Source: Pilatotrama ljubarskyi
Lineage: Eukaryota; Basidiomycota; Agaricomycetes; Polyporales; Polyporaceae
Direction of reading: 5' to 3'
NCBI GenBank assembly: GCA_022385805.1
Contig: MU277726.1
Location: forward strand, 62,001 to 126,000
DNA: 64,000 nt
The notes below the pieces were generated by a model, which saw only the letters and a list, made by a program, of their open reading frames with translations, was not told the DNA's origin and did no database searches. A program made the translations under genes and the position numbers. Below, piece by piece: positions 25,291-37,017 of the stretch; the first letter of the stretch is position 1; the number at the start of each line of letters is the position of its first letter.

Positions 25291-27176
25291 TCAGCTGCCC
25301 ATCGGTACTCCCATAGCAGGCTTGAACTTCGGACCGGTGCGCTTGCTGGAGGGCTGACCGAATCCTTTGCCATATCCTCAGACTCCGTACTGTTAAGCCG
25401 AGGTACCATATAATGTCACTTACCTCTAGGCAGAGCAGCCTGAGCACCCGCAATCCGATGTTGCGGCACTGACCACTGTGCACCCCCGCCTTGGTTGCTG
25501 CGTCCACCATGGCGCCCGCCGGTATGCGCGATCAAGTTCTCGACCTCTGTGGTGCTGTCCGAATGCTCAGAGCGTGCGGTGCTCCCGCTCGTACGAAAGG
25601 AACGTTGGTCCATGGTGTTGAAGGGGTGGCGCTGAGCGGCGTGTCTGGCGACGGGAGCTTGCGGCTGTCGCCATTGGGCCATGCCGCCTCCGGACTGCAT
25701 CCCGATGGGTCCACCTGCCATGGTGCGGTTCACGATGGGTGTGCGTTGAATCTATGAACAACGTTATATTTGACTGCGGTTGGAAGGAGGCGAGTGAAGA
25801 AGCCGTACCCCGGCTGCCTCCATATTGCCGACGACTGCACCTACGTCGACTCCGCCGCCGCCTCCGAAGGCAATGCCTTGCCTCATCCTTGCGCTCGCGT
25901 CGTCATGACGTTCTTGAATGTTGAGACCCTGGTTTCCGAGAGGCAACGAGCCGTCCTTCCCGCCGACGGCGCCTCCAAGGAGCGCCTTGCGCTTGAGCTT
26001 GTCGTATTGTGTCTGTAGCCAAGTCGTAATTTCTACCGGCCAGTGTAAGAATGGCATGCACCTTCAGCTTCTGGTATTCCTTCTCGCTCTCTTTGAGCGA
26101 ATCGTGTAGAGTCGCCGCCTTCCGACGTTCAGCTTCGAGATCCCGCTCAAGATCTATTTGTCGGCAGGATTAGTGAGCGCGCCACAAGGTGAGCATAGAG
26201 CAGCCTGCCTGAGAGCTTGTTCGTGAGAAGGCTGATCTCCCCGTTTGCTGTACGACGCAGCAAAGTTAGTCGATGCCCTGGTCAGAGCCGCATAAGTTCT
26301 CACCCTCTCTGATCACGTTCTCAAGCCGCTTCTCCAGCTGTGCATTCTTCTCGGTTACATTGCGGTATAGTGCCTGCTGAAAGGAGCTATGCGGGACGTG
26401 AGACATTGCGACAGTCGCTTTTGACAGTACTGACTGTTCCTGGTGAATCTGATATTGCCAAAAGGACAGAGCCCTGGCCTATAGAGTTAGCGTCTGTATG
26501 TATCCGCAATATCAAGAGCTGTGAAGCCCACCTGCTGCAAATCTCTAGGATGATGGTAGGATTCAGGCCGGAAAGGACTGACTACAGGCGGATGAGTCCT
26601 GGAACACTGGCTATATGCGCACAGGCATACAGTTTTGTAGTCGTTGGAAGGGTGCAAAGAGCAGACCTGACGATGTCATTGGTAACGACGACATTGTGTG
26701 AAGCAATGGGCACACATACTACGACGTCATCCCTACGTGTACACTATCAGAGATGCCAAACGGTATCATCATGGGGAGACTGTACGCACGGTTCGGTCAA
26801 GGACGTCTCGCATGCTAGGTGGAAATGAGTGCGTCATGTCCCGAGGTACATCGAGTGATCGATGAACATGCCTGGGCATAGTCTGGAGGCGTTGAAGAGC
26901 TCATTCGCACAGTCGACTCAAGACCAGTAAGTCGGGGAAGAAATTTGAGATGTCCCAAAGTTGCCCTCACCGCAGAATATATGAGAGCCTTCCAAAGGAG
27001 TATAGCAGTGTGTATCCATACTCAACGATTATCGTCATGGTAGCATCACGTACAAGTCGTCTGTGGATTGATCAATCCGGTAGCTGAAGGTCATGAAGGA
27101 CGCATATACTCACTACAACTGCCTTGTCCGCCAATGACCGCCTACACGTTAGTCTGTTGCACCTGAGATTGTCCAT
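25291..27176 (-). CDS. HEI10: HEI10/CCNB1IP1-like RING E3 ligase (meiotic crossover factor)
   Basis: RING-type SUMO/ubiquitin ligase of the HEI10-Zip3 group, which marks crossover sites on the synaptonemal complex (known for the family). Fifteen minus-strand exons: 27176-27114, 27060-27054, 26988-26971, 26916-26872, 26814-26790, 26732-26720, 26666-26631, 26581-26532, 26473-26435, 26386-26304, 26247-26209, 26153-26062, 26012-25809, 25751-25424, 25376-25291; 375 aa. RING ligands are C6, C11, C24, H26, C29, C32, C43, C46 (TTCSHIFCVDC and RLCPAC). Then PDDVVVCSLHPSNDYKT, LSGLNPTIILEICSRAL and FWQYQIHQEH, which match CCNB1IP1 closely. A coiled coil follows (about 115-175, ending KEYQKLKTQYDKLKRKALLG), then a Gly/Gln-rich tail ending in a basic GPKFKP motif. 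Introns 4 and 11 appear to be GC-AG. The 7-nt and 13-nt exons are required for the RING frame. Confidence 0.9.
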
Positions 27177-27645
27177 GTCGACGGATAGCCCGAAGTGGGA
27201 AGATGGTGGGCACGATTCAAGCTGTTGTGATACGGGAGCGCAAGGAGGGAGTGTCCGCAGATGAGCGCGTCGAGGCGCGTCATATTACCACGTGATCGCG
27301 ATGCTAGGTGTACATGGCCACGCTCAGAAACAATCGAACGCGGCATGATTCGTGACAAAGCAATGGCGGATCGTACTTGACGGAAGTAGTGTAATGTGTA
27401 GTCTGATCTGCAGTACTTGCGTGAGGGGTGTAAATATCCAAAAGAGGCGTATACAGCGTGAACAACATCGAGGTCATTAAATACCATCATAGCGAGCCGA
27501 ACGATGAACAACTTACGAAGGCCAGTGTCTATCCAGTCCGGCAAAGGACTGTCCATACGCGTAGAGATGAATGTATGATGCACAGCAATGCAACAATGGA
27601 TGGGTAAGGCCATGACAGACAACAGAGAACAGAGAACATAGGCGT
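27177..27645. promoter_or_regulatory. HEI10 upstream region
   Basis: About 470 bp between the GAR-protein stop and the HEI10 start, both on the minus strand. No TATA box or clear repeat was seen. The long reverse frame across it is not supported by any domain. Confidence 0.4.
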
Positions 27646-30600
27646 TCAAGGACGCCAGGCAGGTTGGCGTGCAGGGGTATTGAGCACGGATGTCATGCCA
27701 CTCCGCGAAGAACGGGTTGGGGTCTCCGGACGATATGATGGAGGATCTCGTTCGGCACGCCGAATGAATTGCAGTGCATGCAGAGGGGAGCCTGGGGAGG
27801 GCGAGCCCTTGAGGGACTTGGGGCTCGTGCCGTTCGGTGTCGACAGTGCGAATGAGGGTATGTATCCTTCCTTTGGCTCGGGAGTCTGCGGCGGCCTGGG
27901 TGGAGTAAGATGCTCGACCGCTTGAGCCAAGGAAGCAGAACTGATCCATTTCTCCTCACGGGCACCCATTCGAGGCGGCGACGCGTCCGGTAGTAACCTG
28001 AATGCGTCCGCAAAGTGGTCCTTGATGAACCTGAATTGCATCCGGACATCAGCTCGGCCTTCGGCCGTCGGGTTCAAAGCACTCACTTCGACAACTCGGA
28101 CCAACCACCGCCCACGCGAACCATGACCGTCTGCGAACGGAGAATGCGGCAGAAACAGAGCTTGGGGTCTGTGTCTCCAATCCAATACTTTCCACTTTGG
28201 TCCTTCCACGTATCTGCAACGAGCTCGATCTTGATGTCGACGGGAAGCTTGTTCACCACATCGCCGACCGCCATATCGAGCTTGTTCTTCGGATTCGCGA
28301 TATACGGCTTCCTCGGGGGTCGCGCAGGCTGACCACGAGACGAAGGCGGGGACTTGGGAAGGGATGTAAACGATGTCCGTGGTGCCCTTGACCAGGACGA
28401 CTGTGATGTCGGAGGCCGCGAGAGGTTTAGGCTTGAACGGCCCTGGGAGAACGACGCATCCGAGAACGCGGGAGAGCCCGTCCGCGCGGTGCCCGTCTGC
28501 GCACGAGGTCTTGAGGACGTCGACATGGTCGGCCCACGCCGGACTGGAGTAGCAAATGATGTCGAGCTATTGGACGCATTGCTGGTCGTCCGTTGCCTCG
28601 ACGAGAAAGTGGTTCCGAAAAGCGAGGACGAGCTCGACCCCGCCATGGGACCTGAGACGGAACGAACGGATGACGCTATCGACAGTCTGCTCGAGCTCCG
28701 TGATTGCGCCGTCGTCGTCACCGACGAACCGGATGCAGCACGGCGCGCATTAGCATGCGGGGACGGCGGGGCGAGGAATTTGCCGCCTGGTGACGCAGAC
28801 AACTTCGAGAAGCTACCTTTCTTGTCGAGACTCTGCCTGGGACGGGGTACATCAAGACTGCCGCGCGCACGCGGACTGTCCCCTCGTAAGAGATGTGAAG
28901 AGCTCTTGATCACGGACGCACGACTGCTTCGACCCGAGCTGATAACGCTGGCAGGACGCGACTTCTGCCCGTTGATGCGGTCAAGCGCCATTGCCTCGAG
29001 CTCCATCCACGTTTGCATGATGCGCTCCTTCTCGGGGAGGACGCGCGGATCGTTAGCAAGTGCACGCGCGAGCGTCTTCATGCGGTTGAGAACATCGCGG
29101 GTGTACGCAAGGCGAGCGCCGAGCTGCTCCTCGGGGACAAGTGTTGGGTCGGATGTGTGTGCCGCAGCCAACGGTCCGATAGGAGGCGACGGGTAACTGT
29201 CGATGTGCTCGAGTAGGTCGCTGAGCACGTCGTCGCACTCGCGAATTGAGCAACAGAAGTCGGCAAGCTGGTTGACTCGGCCCATCAAGTCAACAGAGGC
29301 TTCCAACTCGCTGCGAAGAGAGCGCAAGTCCGCGTCAATAGTGTGGTTCTCCGGCACAGACGCGGGCAGCTCTGCAACTTCAGCGGCTAGCGTAGCCAAT
29401 GCCTCGGCCATAGCCTTCCGCGCATCGTCCTCCGGGAGGCCAGCAGAGGAGCGCGCACTTGGCCTCGCAGCGTCGTTGATCCCGATGGAACGTAGTCGCT
29501 TCCGGAAGCCGAAGATGCGCGAGCTTAGCTCGCTCAGCTCAGCCGTCATGGCTGCATCGGTCGGAGGACCACTGTGTACAGCGAAGATGTCTGTGGGATG
29601 ATGGTCAGGTCATGAGTATCAAAAGGTACGCGCTGAGCCACTCACCATCTTCAGCCGACACGCTGAAACTGACCTCCTCTACCGTATCCAGAGAATGGTC
29701 GGGAACAGAGAGCTCAGCGTCATGCAGCGCCTGTCTCAACCGCTCCTCTTCCTCCAACCTGTGCCGTTCTGCCTCTTCCTCAAGCTTGCGTCGTTCTGCC
29801 TCCTCCAACCTGCGTCGCTCTTCTTCCTCAAACCTGCGTCGCTCTTCCTCCTCACGCCTGCGGCGCTCCTGCTCCTCGCGCTCAGCCCGTTCCAGAGCCT
29901 CCTGCCTCTCCCTCCGCTCCCTCTCCACCGTCTCCGCCTTCTCACGCTCGACTCTAGCCCGCTCAAGCGCCTCGAGACGCTCGGCCTCCGCGACAGCGGC
30001 CTCCTCGCGCGCGCAGAGCGCTTCGGCCTCCGCTTCGAGCCGCTCTTGCTCCTCCTTCAACCGAGCCTCCTCAGCAAGGCGGTGGAGTTCCGACTTCTGT
30101 GCGTCGGCGAGCTGCTGCTTGAGGCCGGTGAGACTCTTCTTCCAGGAGGCAATATTAGACTCGGCGTTCTCCACAGCTTTCTGGCGGGAGGAGACTATGG
30201 CATCTCGAGAACTGGCGTCATGCACGTCCGGAGCTGAACGGAGCAACCGGAGACCTTCCCGCACGGGAGAAAGCGCTCGTTCGATCAAGGCAACATGCGT
30301 CTGAGAGACAGCGTCCAAAGCGGCGGAAAGCTCGGCCAGGCATTCTGCGGACAACCGTTCTTCTCCGGTGGTGAGCGAGGTGTGGATAGTCTCGATGGCT
30401 TCCTCAGCTTCGTGCAACGTGTCTACCAAAGAAGCCAACGCCACATCGAGTGCACGCGCTTTCTTCGCCAACTGGAAGTAGTCCGCCTTGGACTCGAGAG
30501 CCTTGAGGGCGCCTGAGAGCATCATACTGTACGTGTTAGAGTCGGTGCGCACTCCCTTGTCCAAGGCGGCCGGATCGAAGGGTATGCTTGACTGGGCAGC

Positions 30601-33205
30601 CTGCTGGATGGCATCCAGTGTGAGTCCAGAGCCGCCTGCCAGAGATGTTCTGCGCTTCGGCGTGGGGTACTCAGGTCCCAAAGACTGGACCTCGGTAATG
30701 AAGGGGATGCGCTGAGGAAGCTGGTCTAAGAACTCCTGGATGGCTGACCGGGTAGAGACCAATTCCTCCGTGAGCGCGTCGTCCATCTGCGACTGTGCGT
30801 CCTCATCGAGAGTACCAGCGAAGACGTCCTGAGCACCTTTCTCGAAGCGCACTCTGAGGTCCTCGATACGGATTTGCAAGGAGTGGACTTCGTCACGGAC
30901 AGTGCCCATCATGGCGGCTTGCTGCTGGACTGCCTCCCAGAACCGCGCGGTCTCACCGGTGGCATTGAGGACAGCTTCGAGAGAGGACGAGGAGTGGATG
31001 AGGTACTCTCGCAGTGCTGGTCCAAGCGATGAGGATAGAGAAGAAAGCGGGGAAGAGACGTCGGTGGCAAGCCGAGCGCGAAGCTCGGTCAACCGTTGGA
31101 CGACTTCGGTGGGCGAGAGGGTCACAGCAGGAAGTACAGCCGTGGGACTCTCGGGAGTGGGCGGCGCGTCGTGACGGACCTGCTGCCGCCACATCTGGCG
31201 CGACATGGCATCGACAATCTCGCCACGGAGTTCCTCGGTCTCTTGAAACAGCTCGTCTACCGCCGACCACACTTTCCGTACCTGTGTGAGACTGGTCGCG
31301 TGAGAGGACACCAGGTCTCTCGCTCTCGCCGCCGCCGAGCGCTTGTCGTCCAGAGCGTCTATGACTGCAGCGGATTCCGTCTTGAACTGGGCGTTGACCC
31401 CGGGATAGTCGAGGTGGAGGAGGGTAGCGCGGGCCGATGTAAGAAGAGGTGCGGCTTCGCTATCGGTTTGCGCGAGCTCCTCCAGGATAGAAGGGAACAA
31501 CGAGAGGAAGACCGAGTGGCGCTGCCCATCAAGGCAGTCTTCGGAGGACAGGTCTGGAGGGGTCCCATCGACGCCGTTCGACGTCGCGATCCCGTTCTCC
31601 ATGCGCTCGATGAGGGACTGGTACTTATTCGACAAGTCAGAGGCAGCCTTGCATACCGCTTCCACCTGCTTGACAGCATCCGCGACAGCATGGTACTCTT
31701 TAGCACATGCCTCGGCTTTCCTGGCATACTGCAAGGCGGACGCCATCTCCTCTGAAAGTTGCTGGACGAGCGCCTGGTTGCGAGCGGCTTGATCGGGGAA
31801 GTGACGGTGGACGGGCCTCGGGAACGTCAAAGATGCCAGGGGATTGCCGCGCAGGAGCAGTCGCTTGCTGAGAGCACTGGTGCGGGACATGAAGCTAGCG
31901 TCTTGACGAGGAGTGGGATGGTTGAGCTTCGCGACCTCTATTTCTTCGATCAGTGTCTGGGCGTTTGACTTGTCCTTGAGAGTCTCGACATAGAACTCGT
32001 CAGCTCTGGCGAGTGCGTGAGCGGACACATAACCATACGAGTCTGCAGCAGTCCTCACTTCTTCCACTGCATAACCATTTGCATGATGAACTTGCCAATA
32101 TCCTCCATTTCGGTAATCCCCTCGTTTTCTAGCTTGTCTTGTTCGTCTAGCAGCTCGTCCGGGACGGGCTTTCGGCTCTCGTCGATCAACTTGTCCAAAG
32201 CCTTCCCAGCAAGCGTGATCTTGGTGTGTCTTAGCGAGGAGACGCGACTAGCAAACTGGGCAGCTTCTCTGGAGAGCGACTCTGCGAGCTTGAACCTTGC
32301 GCCACGAGAGAAACCAGCTAAGGAGGCGGAGGAGGTCTCGGAGGCCATGGACACAGTAGAGTTACGTCTTGTCGGAACATGGTCTGCAGGTGTAGGGATG
32401 ACGTCCTCGTCCTCCAGGTTTTCATATACAGAGGGAGACCATCTTGCGCGGTTCACCAGGAACTCTCGGAGGTCGTCAAGCAGTTTATGGAGTTCGACCC
32501 AGGCGGCAATGCGCCGCTCCTCCCATTTGAGCCTGATGCTGAGCAGCTCAAGGTTGTCCGACCTATCCCGCAGGAGGTGAAGCAGTCTGTCTAGGGCATA
32601 GATGGTCGTAAGGGTTATCTCGATGAGGTCCGTGTCCGCCGGGGACAGGTTTCGCTGAGCGGCAGCTTCGGGTGGTTCAAGCCTTCAGAGATCAAGAGGA
32701 TGAGCGGCACTACGTCCAACTCACCTTTCGTGAACTTCTTCAGTTTCTTGAGCTCACCGGAGTCGAAGATCTCTGTTTCCTTCTCAATTTTGTCGTGTTC
32801 TTCCATCCATTCCTTCAGCTGCTCGCGAGTCGGGAGGCCTGGGACCTCTGCCGCCGACTGCCGCACCGCATCGAGCCCAGTAAAGACCTCAATGGGAGGT
32901 AGTTGTTCCAGGAACTATTCCGCCGGTGAGGAATGTTGCGCTCCGGACGCCACAGGGGAGAAAGCCCTCACCTTGATCTTCTCCTCTATCCATGCCTTCC
33001 TCTCGCTGAATGCTTGCAGCTCGATCACTTCATGCCACTCCAGCGCCTCGTCATTATCCGGATTCTCTGCAGCCCTCTTGCGTTCTAAAGCCAGGACTCT
33101 ATCTGCGACAGCGAGGATATCAGGGACATTGGGGTTGCCGGAGGCGACTCGGATGGGCGCGTCCGGCGGAGTATCCGAGACTGAGGCGTCGGTTGCCTCA
33201 GACAT
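27646..33205 (-). CDS. Giant coiled-coil protein with GAR (GAS2-related) domain
   Basis: Exons on the minus strand: 33205-32972, 32914-32725, 32665-32059, 32005-29646, 29590-28087, 28030-27646; 1759 aa. The N-terminal about 1000 residues are helical, with spectrin/Kar9-like heptads (RLKWEERRIAAWVELHKLLD; LTTIYALDRLLHLLRD). Residues roughly 900-1050 are a charged single helix of Glu/Arg repeats (ERREREQEALERAER-like). A Ser/Arg-rich linker follows. Near the C-terminus is a GAS2/GAR domain: LDMAVGDVVNKLPVDIKIEL, then DTWKDQSGKYWIGD, LCFCRILRSQTVMVRVGGGW. GAR domains bind microtubules, so a cytoskeletal linker or spindle-positioning role is likely. The closest fungal idea is a Kar9/spectraplakin-like protein. 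Family assignment of the N-terminus is inference. Confidence 0.8.
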
Positions 33206-33669
33206 TTCTCCGCGAGCGGCAACACAAGTTCAGGCGAGTGTAGCTGATCTCGTTGGTCAGGAAGCAAAGGAAGGTCATAGAGAGCGTTCAGAGCATGCTG
33301 CGCAGTCGTGGCGAGATTATGGTACCAGCGTTTTTGGGAGCGTGGAGGCGGTTTGCAACGAGGTCGCGGCGCCCCGCGCGGTGAACGTACAGGTGACGGA
33401 GTCAGCGTCTGCTTTGATTGTGCTCTTTCCAGCCAACTCGCTTCCGCCTCCTCCACGGCTCGGCGCACTGCATCTATGGCAACATCCTCACTGCCGGAAA
33501 CCATAACGATTCCCAGAATATCTGCTCTATTCACCAGGGTCCGGCGGACGGTTGAAGGGAACGACTCCCAGAGCTTGTGTCCGTTAAGCTCTAGCATTCC
33601 AGGAACGAACTGCAGCGGTTTATGCTGCGAGCCTCCAGTTCTCATGAACAGCAACCTCGATGACTTCAT
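33085..33669 (-). CDS. Uncertain ORF overlapping the GAR gene start
   Basis: A 194-codon open frame on the same strand as, and partly overlapping in another frame, exon 1 of the GAR gene. Its first two thirds read like real protein (LNGHKLWESFPSTVRRTLVN, then ILGIVMVSGSEDVAIDAVRR, AVEEAEASWLERAQSK), with a later RWYHNLATTAQHALNALYDL stretch. The last 50 residues, which overlap the GAR gene, look like shadow sequence, so a downstream splice or a different end is likely. No family recognised. It could be a separate small gene, possibly with upstream exons between 33670 and 33950. Confidence 0.35.
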   Translation of the reverse strand: MKSSRLLFMRTGGSQHKPLQFVPGMLELNGHKLWESFPSTVRRTLVNRADILGIVMVSGSEDVAIDAVRRAVEEAEASWLERAQSKQTLTPSPVRSPRGAPRPRCKPPPRSQKRWYHNLATTAQHALNALYDLPLLPDQRDQLHSPELVLPLAEKCLRQPTPQSRILRRTRPSESPPATPMSLISSLSQIESWL

Positions 33670-34807
33670 GCTCGAACGTGGTTCATGCTATGTCTGTCTC
33701 GGTCCTGCTGAGAGCTCCGTCGGATCTTGTCCCTGTGGCCGGCCGGGAAACTGTGGGCTTCTGGTCCCATCGCTGAGTGGTCTTCAATTCCAGGTTGCGT
33801 ACCTATGGCACCAATTGCTGGTCTCAAGTTGGGCTTCGTTACCTGCAGTAGCTGAGCCCATAGGCGAAGTAAGCTGCTGCAAAGGAGTGTCCCTCCCGAG
33901 TGCATAGATGATATTACTAGCGGGAAGCTCTTGTCAATATCCACAGTGTTATTATAACTGCTTCTGGCATATGCACCTTCAGCTTAGATGATGCCTGACC
34001 CGGGTCACTGTCGGATGTACGACGAGTCTGAACGGGTAAATGTGCACTCCGCTACCGCCACGTCGATAGCCCATAGCGTTGTGCCTGGACACTATTGGAC
34101 ATCTCCCATGAGTGTATGGTGAATGCGGATTGATCACGATACAGTAGGGGTCACAGGCTCTACCTTCACCACTCTCGATACGTTTGGCGAGGATGGCTCC
34201 TATGATGGCCTGTGGGATGGCGCTGCTCGCGACGTCGACTCGGGTTCGCTCAAGGACCATCAGGCTACGTATGGAAGTATCCGGCAGATGTACGGAAGCA
34301 TCTTTCCACGCAGTATCGACTTATGTGAAGTCTTTGACGGGGGCATTCTGTCCTGCAAAACGCGGTACAGCTTAAGTCGACCGAACTTGCAGACTTGCCA
34401 AATCCGGACGTGGTTTGCAAGAACGTGCTACGAAACTACGAAACCTGTGGGTTGCAGCAGGAAATACAGGAGACTTGCATGTCCGAAGCTCTAAAGTCCT
34501 CCAGATCAGACGTGCTTAGAAAGAGATCATCAAATAGTAGTAGTAACGGGCGGATAGTGATGTGGAGTACACAGCATCGCGATACAGGGGCTACATAGCT
34601 CGCAAACCTAGGGAGCCGGAGAATAAATCGCAGGAAGACAGAAGGTCGAAGGCGTCACTACATACGAACGGGAAGTGCGTAGGATAATAAGATAAGTGTC
34701 AAGCAGAACGGCGCGTACTATGGCACACAAAACGAAGCAAACGAGCCATTATGTACTGGTATGTACGGTATATCCTCCCGGCCCAGTCCATCAACCTCGC
34801 GACGAGC
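33670..34807. other. Spacer upstream of the GAR gene / downstream of BEM1
   Basis: About 1.1 kb between two minus-strand genes. It has scattered short frames on both strands without domain similarity and is lower in G+C than the flanking genes. Nothing could be supported beyond a possible 5' part of the uncertain ORF at 33085-33669. Confidence 0.4.
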
Positions 34808-37017
34808 TCACTCCGCATAAAGGACGTGCCGCTCGGTGTTCTCGAGCCAGTTGCGGAGTTCCGCGTCATTCTCGAGTGGGAGGAGCTCGTTGCTCAGGCT
34901 GTCGCGGAAGCGCAAGCTCGCGACGTTCCCGCCGAGGCGAGCCTGCACCTTGTCCATGAGCTGCGCGTGCGTCACGCGCGGGTGTACGCGGATGGCGACG
35001 AGGTCGTCCTTGACGCGGTCGAAAATCTTAATCTTCACGAACGCCGCGTTTTGATTGGTCGCGGAGATAGGCGGTGTATACGCAGCATTGGACGCCGAGC
35101 GCGAACGCCCTGAGGCGGAGGTCGCTGCAGTATGAACGGAACCGGCTTGGGAGGAACGCATGGAAACGGGTGAGGGGTCGTGTGAGGATGCGAGAGAGGA
35201 GCGCGAGTTGGTGTTCGCTTCGTATGGGTCGATCTCGAGTGGAGAGCGACTCCGGCCGATGCCTTCGGATCGACTGGGCGCTGGAGAGTGTGTGCGAGAG
35301 AGGGACTGCGAGAGGACCTGTGGTGATTGTGCACGAGGTGGTACGGCGTCGGATGGTCGCCGGTAAGAATTGGCCGAACCGGTGCGCTGGTGACCTGCGG
35401 ACCGAGGCTGAGCGTGTAGAGAGGAGCTTCCTGGCGAGTCGTAGCCATACGAGTTCCCATTCGTATAGTACGGGTCTCCTTTCTGTGTTCCCCCAGCATC
35501 GCCCTCGTCCTCGTACGCAGACGCGTCGCTAAGACGGCGGTCAGTATGCTGCGATACACGTAGACGAGCCATTTGATCTGAAGCTGCATTGGCATCGGCA
35601 TAGCTGTGGCGCTCCTCCTCGTACGATCTCCGCAGCGCTTCGATCTCGCTTCGCCGAGGCTCGACGTTCACCTCTCCATCGCCGGGCTTCAGCGAACAGA
35701 ACTGGCGGATGAGCTGATGCTCGAGAATGTATCGCGCGTATGTCTTGAGACCACACAGCTTCTGGAGGTACTCGTCCAGCTCACTTCGCCTGCTCAAAGT
35801 GATCTCGTTGTCGACGTACTCAACCGGTCCAGGCATGAATGGCAGTATCCGCGTGCCGGAGTCGGGACGTCCAGCCTCGTAGGGGAACGTGTTGAGCAGC
35901 TCGACTTGGAAGTCGTAGAAGTCGTTATAGGAACGGAAGAGAACCAGCTCCTTCGCTGGAGGGAGAGAGTGCGATCGCGACGTGCCGTATGGCTGATAGA
36001 TTGCGTGCACGCGGAACCAGTACTCGTCAGCCTCGAAGTGGTAGGACTTGATCCCGGCGGAAAGAAGAATGCCTTCGGGGAGCAATTTCGGCGTGGGAGG
36101 GCGAGGAGGCTCTTCGGCTACAGGTGGCTGATGGCCAGGTAGAGGGGTAGCACCTTGGACCATGATAGTGGGTTCCGTAGTCGCCGAACTAACTCTGTAG
36201 GTTGCGGAGGTCTGTGCGGATGCGGAGGTCTGTGCGGATGCGGAGGTCTGCGGCGATGCTTCGTCCAAGACGCCCAGGGAGATGCTGTTCGCCTTGTAGT
36301 TTAACACCGCCTGTTTCCATTCCTCCACAGGAGGTAGCCCGCCGCTGTCAATGAGTGCCATGACGTCCTTTATTGGCTGGCCTGTCGCGGGATCGCGGAT
36401 CTCGACGAAAGACACAGGGATCAAGCCAGGACGTCCGAGACGACCTATGGGTTTGGCAACGAACCATTCCCGGTTTGACTGGGCGACGACAGTTATGGCA
36501 TCTCCTGATTGAGCATCAAGTTCGTCTGCACGCTCAGCGATGAAGTCGTGAAGGACGATTGCGTAGTACGTCTTGTGTTTGGGGGATGTGGGGGAAGGTT
36601 TGCTGCTTGGGATGTTGGACATGCGGTCCGTCGGGCTGAAGTTCTTCGGAGAACGGGGTCTGGTAGGAGAAGAATGAGGTGACCAGACGGCGCTCAGGAA
36701 TTGCATACTCACGTAGGAGCACCCTTCGTGAACTCTTCGAACATGTGCGAGGGGACAAGCCCTCGCGCGCCGGTGACGGGGTTGTGGGCTTCATACCATA
36801 GCCCGCCGTTGTCGTTCAGCACATGAAAGAAGTCCCCCTTCTCAAAAGAAAGCTCCTGGGGAGTGGTCGACTTGTATGAGCCGATTGCCTTGATGACCTT
36901 CTTCGGGGGTATGATGGCGGTCGATGGTTTGGAAAGAGAGGGAAGGGGAGACGGTGTAGAGATGTGATGGTGGTGGTGGTCCTTGTTGCCATTCAATGAC
37001 TTGCGGAGAGACTTCAT
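34808..37017 (-). CDS. BEM1: Polarity scaffold BEM1/Scd2 (SH3-SH3-PX-PB1)
   Basis: Scaffold that links Cdc42, its GEF Cdc24 and PAK kinase at sites of polarised growth. Exons on the minus strand 37017-36713 and 36659-34808; 718 aa. Basic N-terminus (MKSLRKSLNGNKDHHHHH), SH3-1 at about 33-92 (KAIGSYKSTTPQELSFEKGD ... GLVPSHMFEEF), SH3-2 at about 127-188 (YAIVLHDFIAERADELDAQSG ... GLIPVSFVEIRD), PX at about 285-410 (YWFRVHAIYQPYG, FRSYNDFYDFQVELLNTFP, SRRSELDEYLQKLCGL), a Ser-rich linker, and PB1 at about 635-718 (FVKIKIFDRVKDDLVAIRVH) for Cdc24 binding. An upstream in-frame ATG at 37143 is less likely because it adds unconserved sequence. A short tandem repeat encodes QTSASA units. Confidence 0.95.
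36204..36257. repeat. 18-bp tandem repeat in BEM1
   Basis: Two perfect copies of an 18-bp unit (36204-36221 and 36222-36239), GCGGAGGTCTGTGCGGAT on the plus strand, plus a diverged partial third copy to 36257. On the coding strand it gives repeated QTSASA. It lies between SH3-2 and PX, so length change would be tolerated. Confidence 0.9.

Noticed and set aside
28354..32000. Several 130-280 codon plus-strand frames opposite the GAR-domain gene
   Set aside because: They are antisense shadows; the minus-strand reading gives one continuous 1759-aa protein with a recognisable domain.
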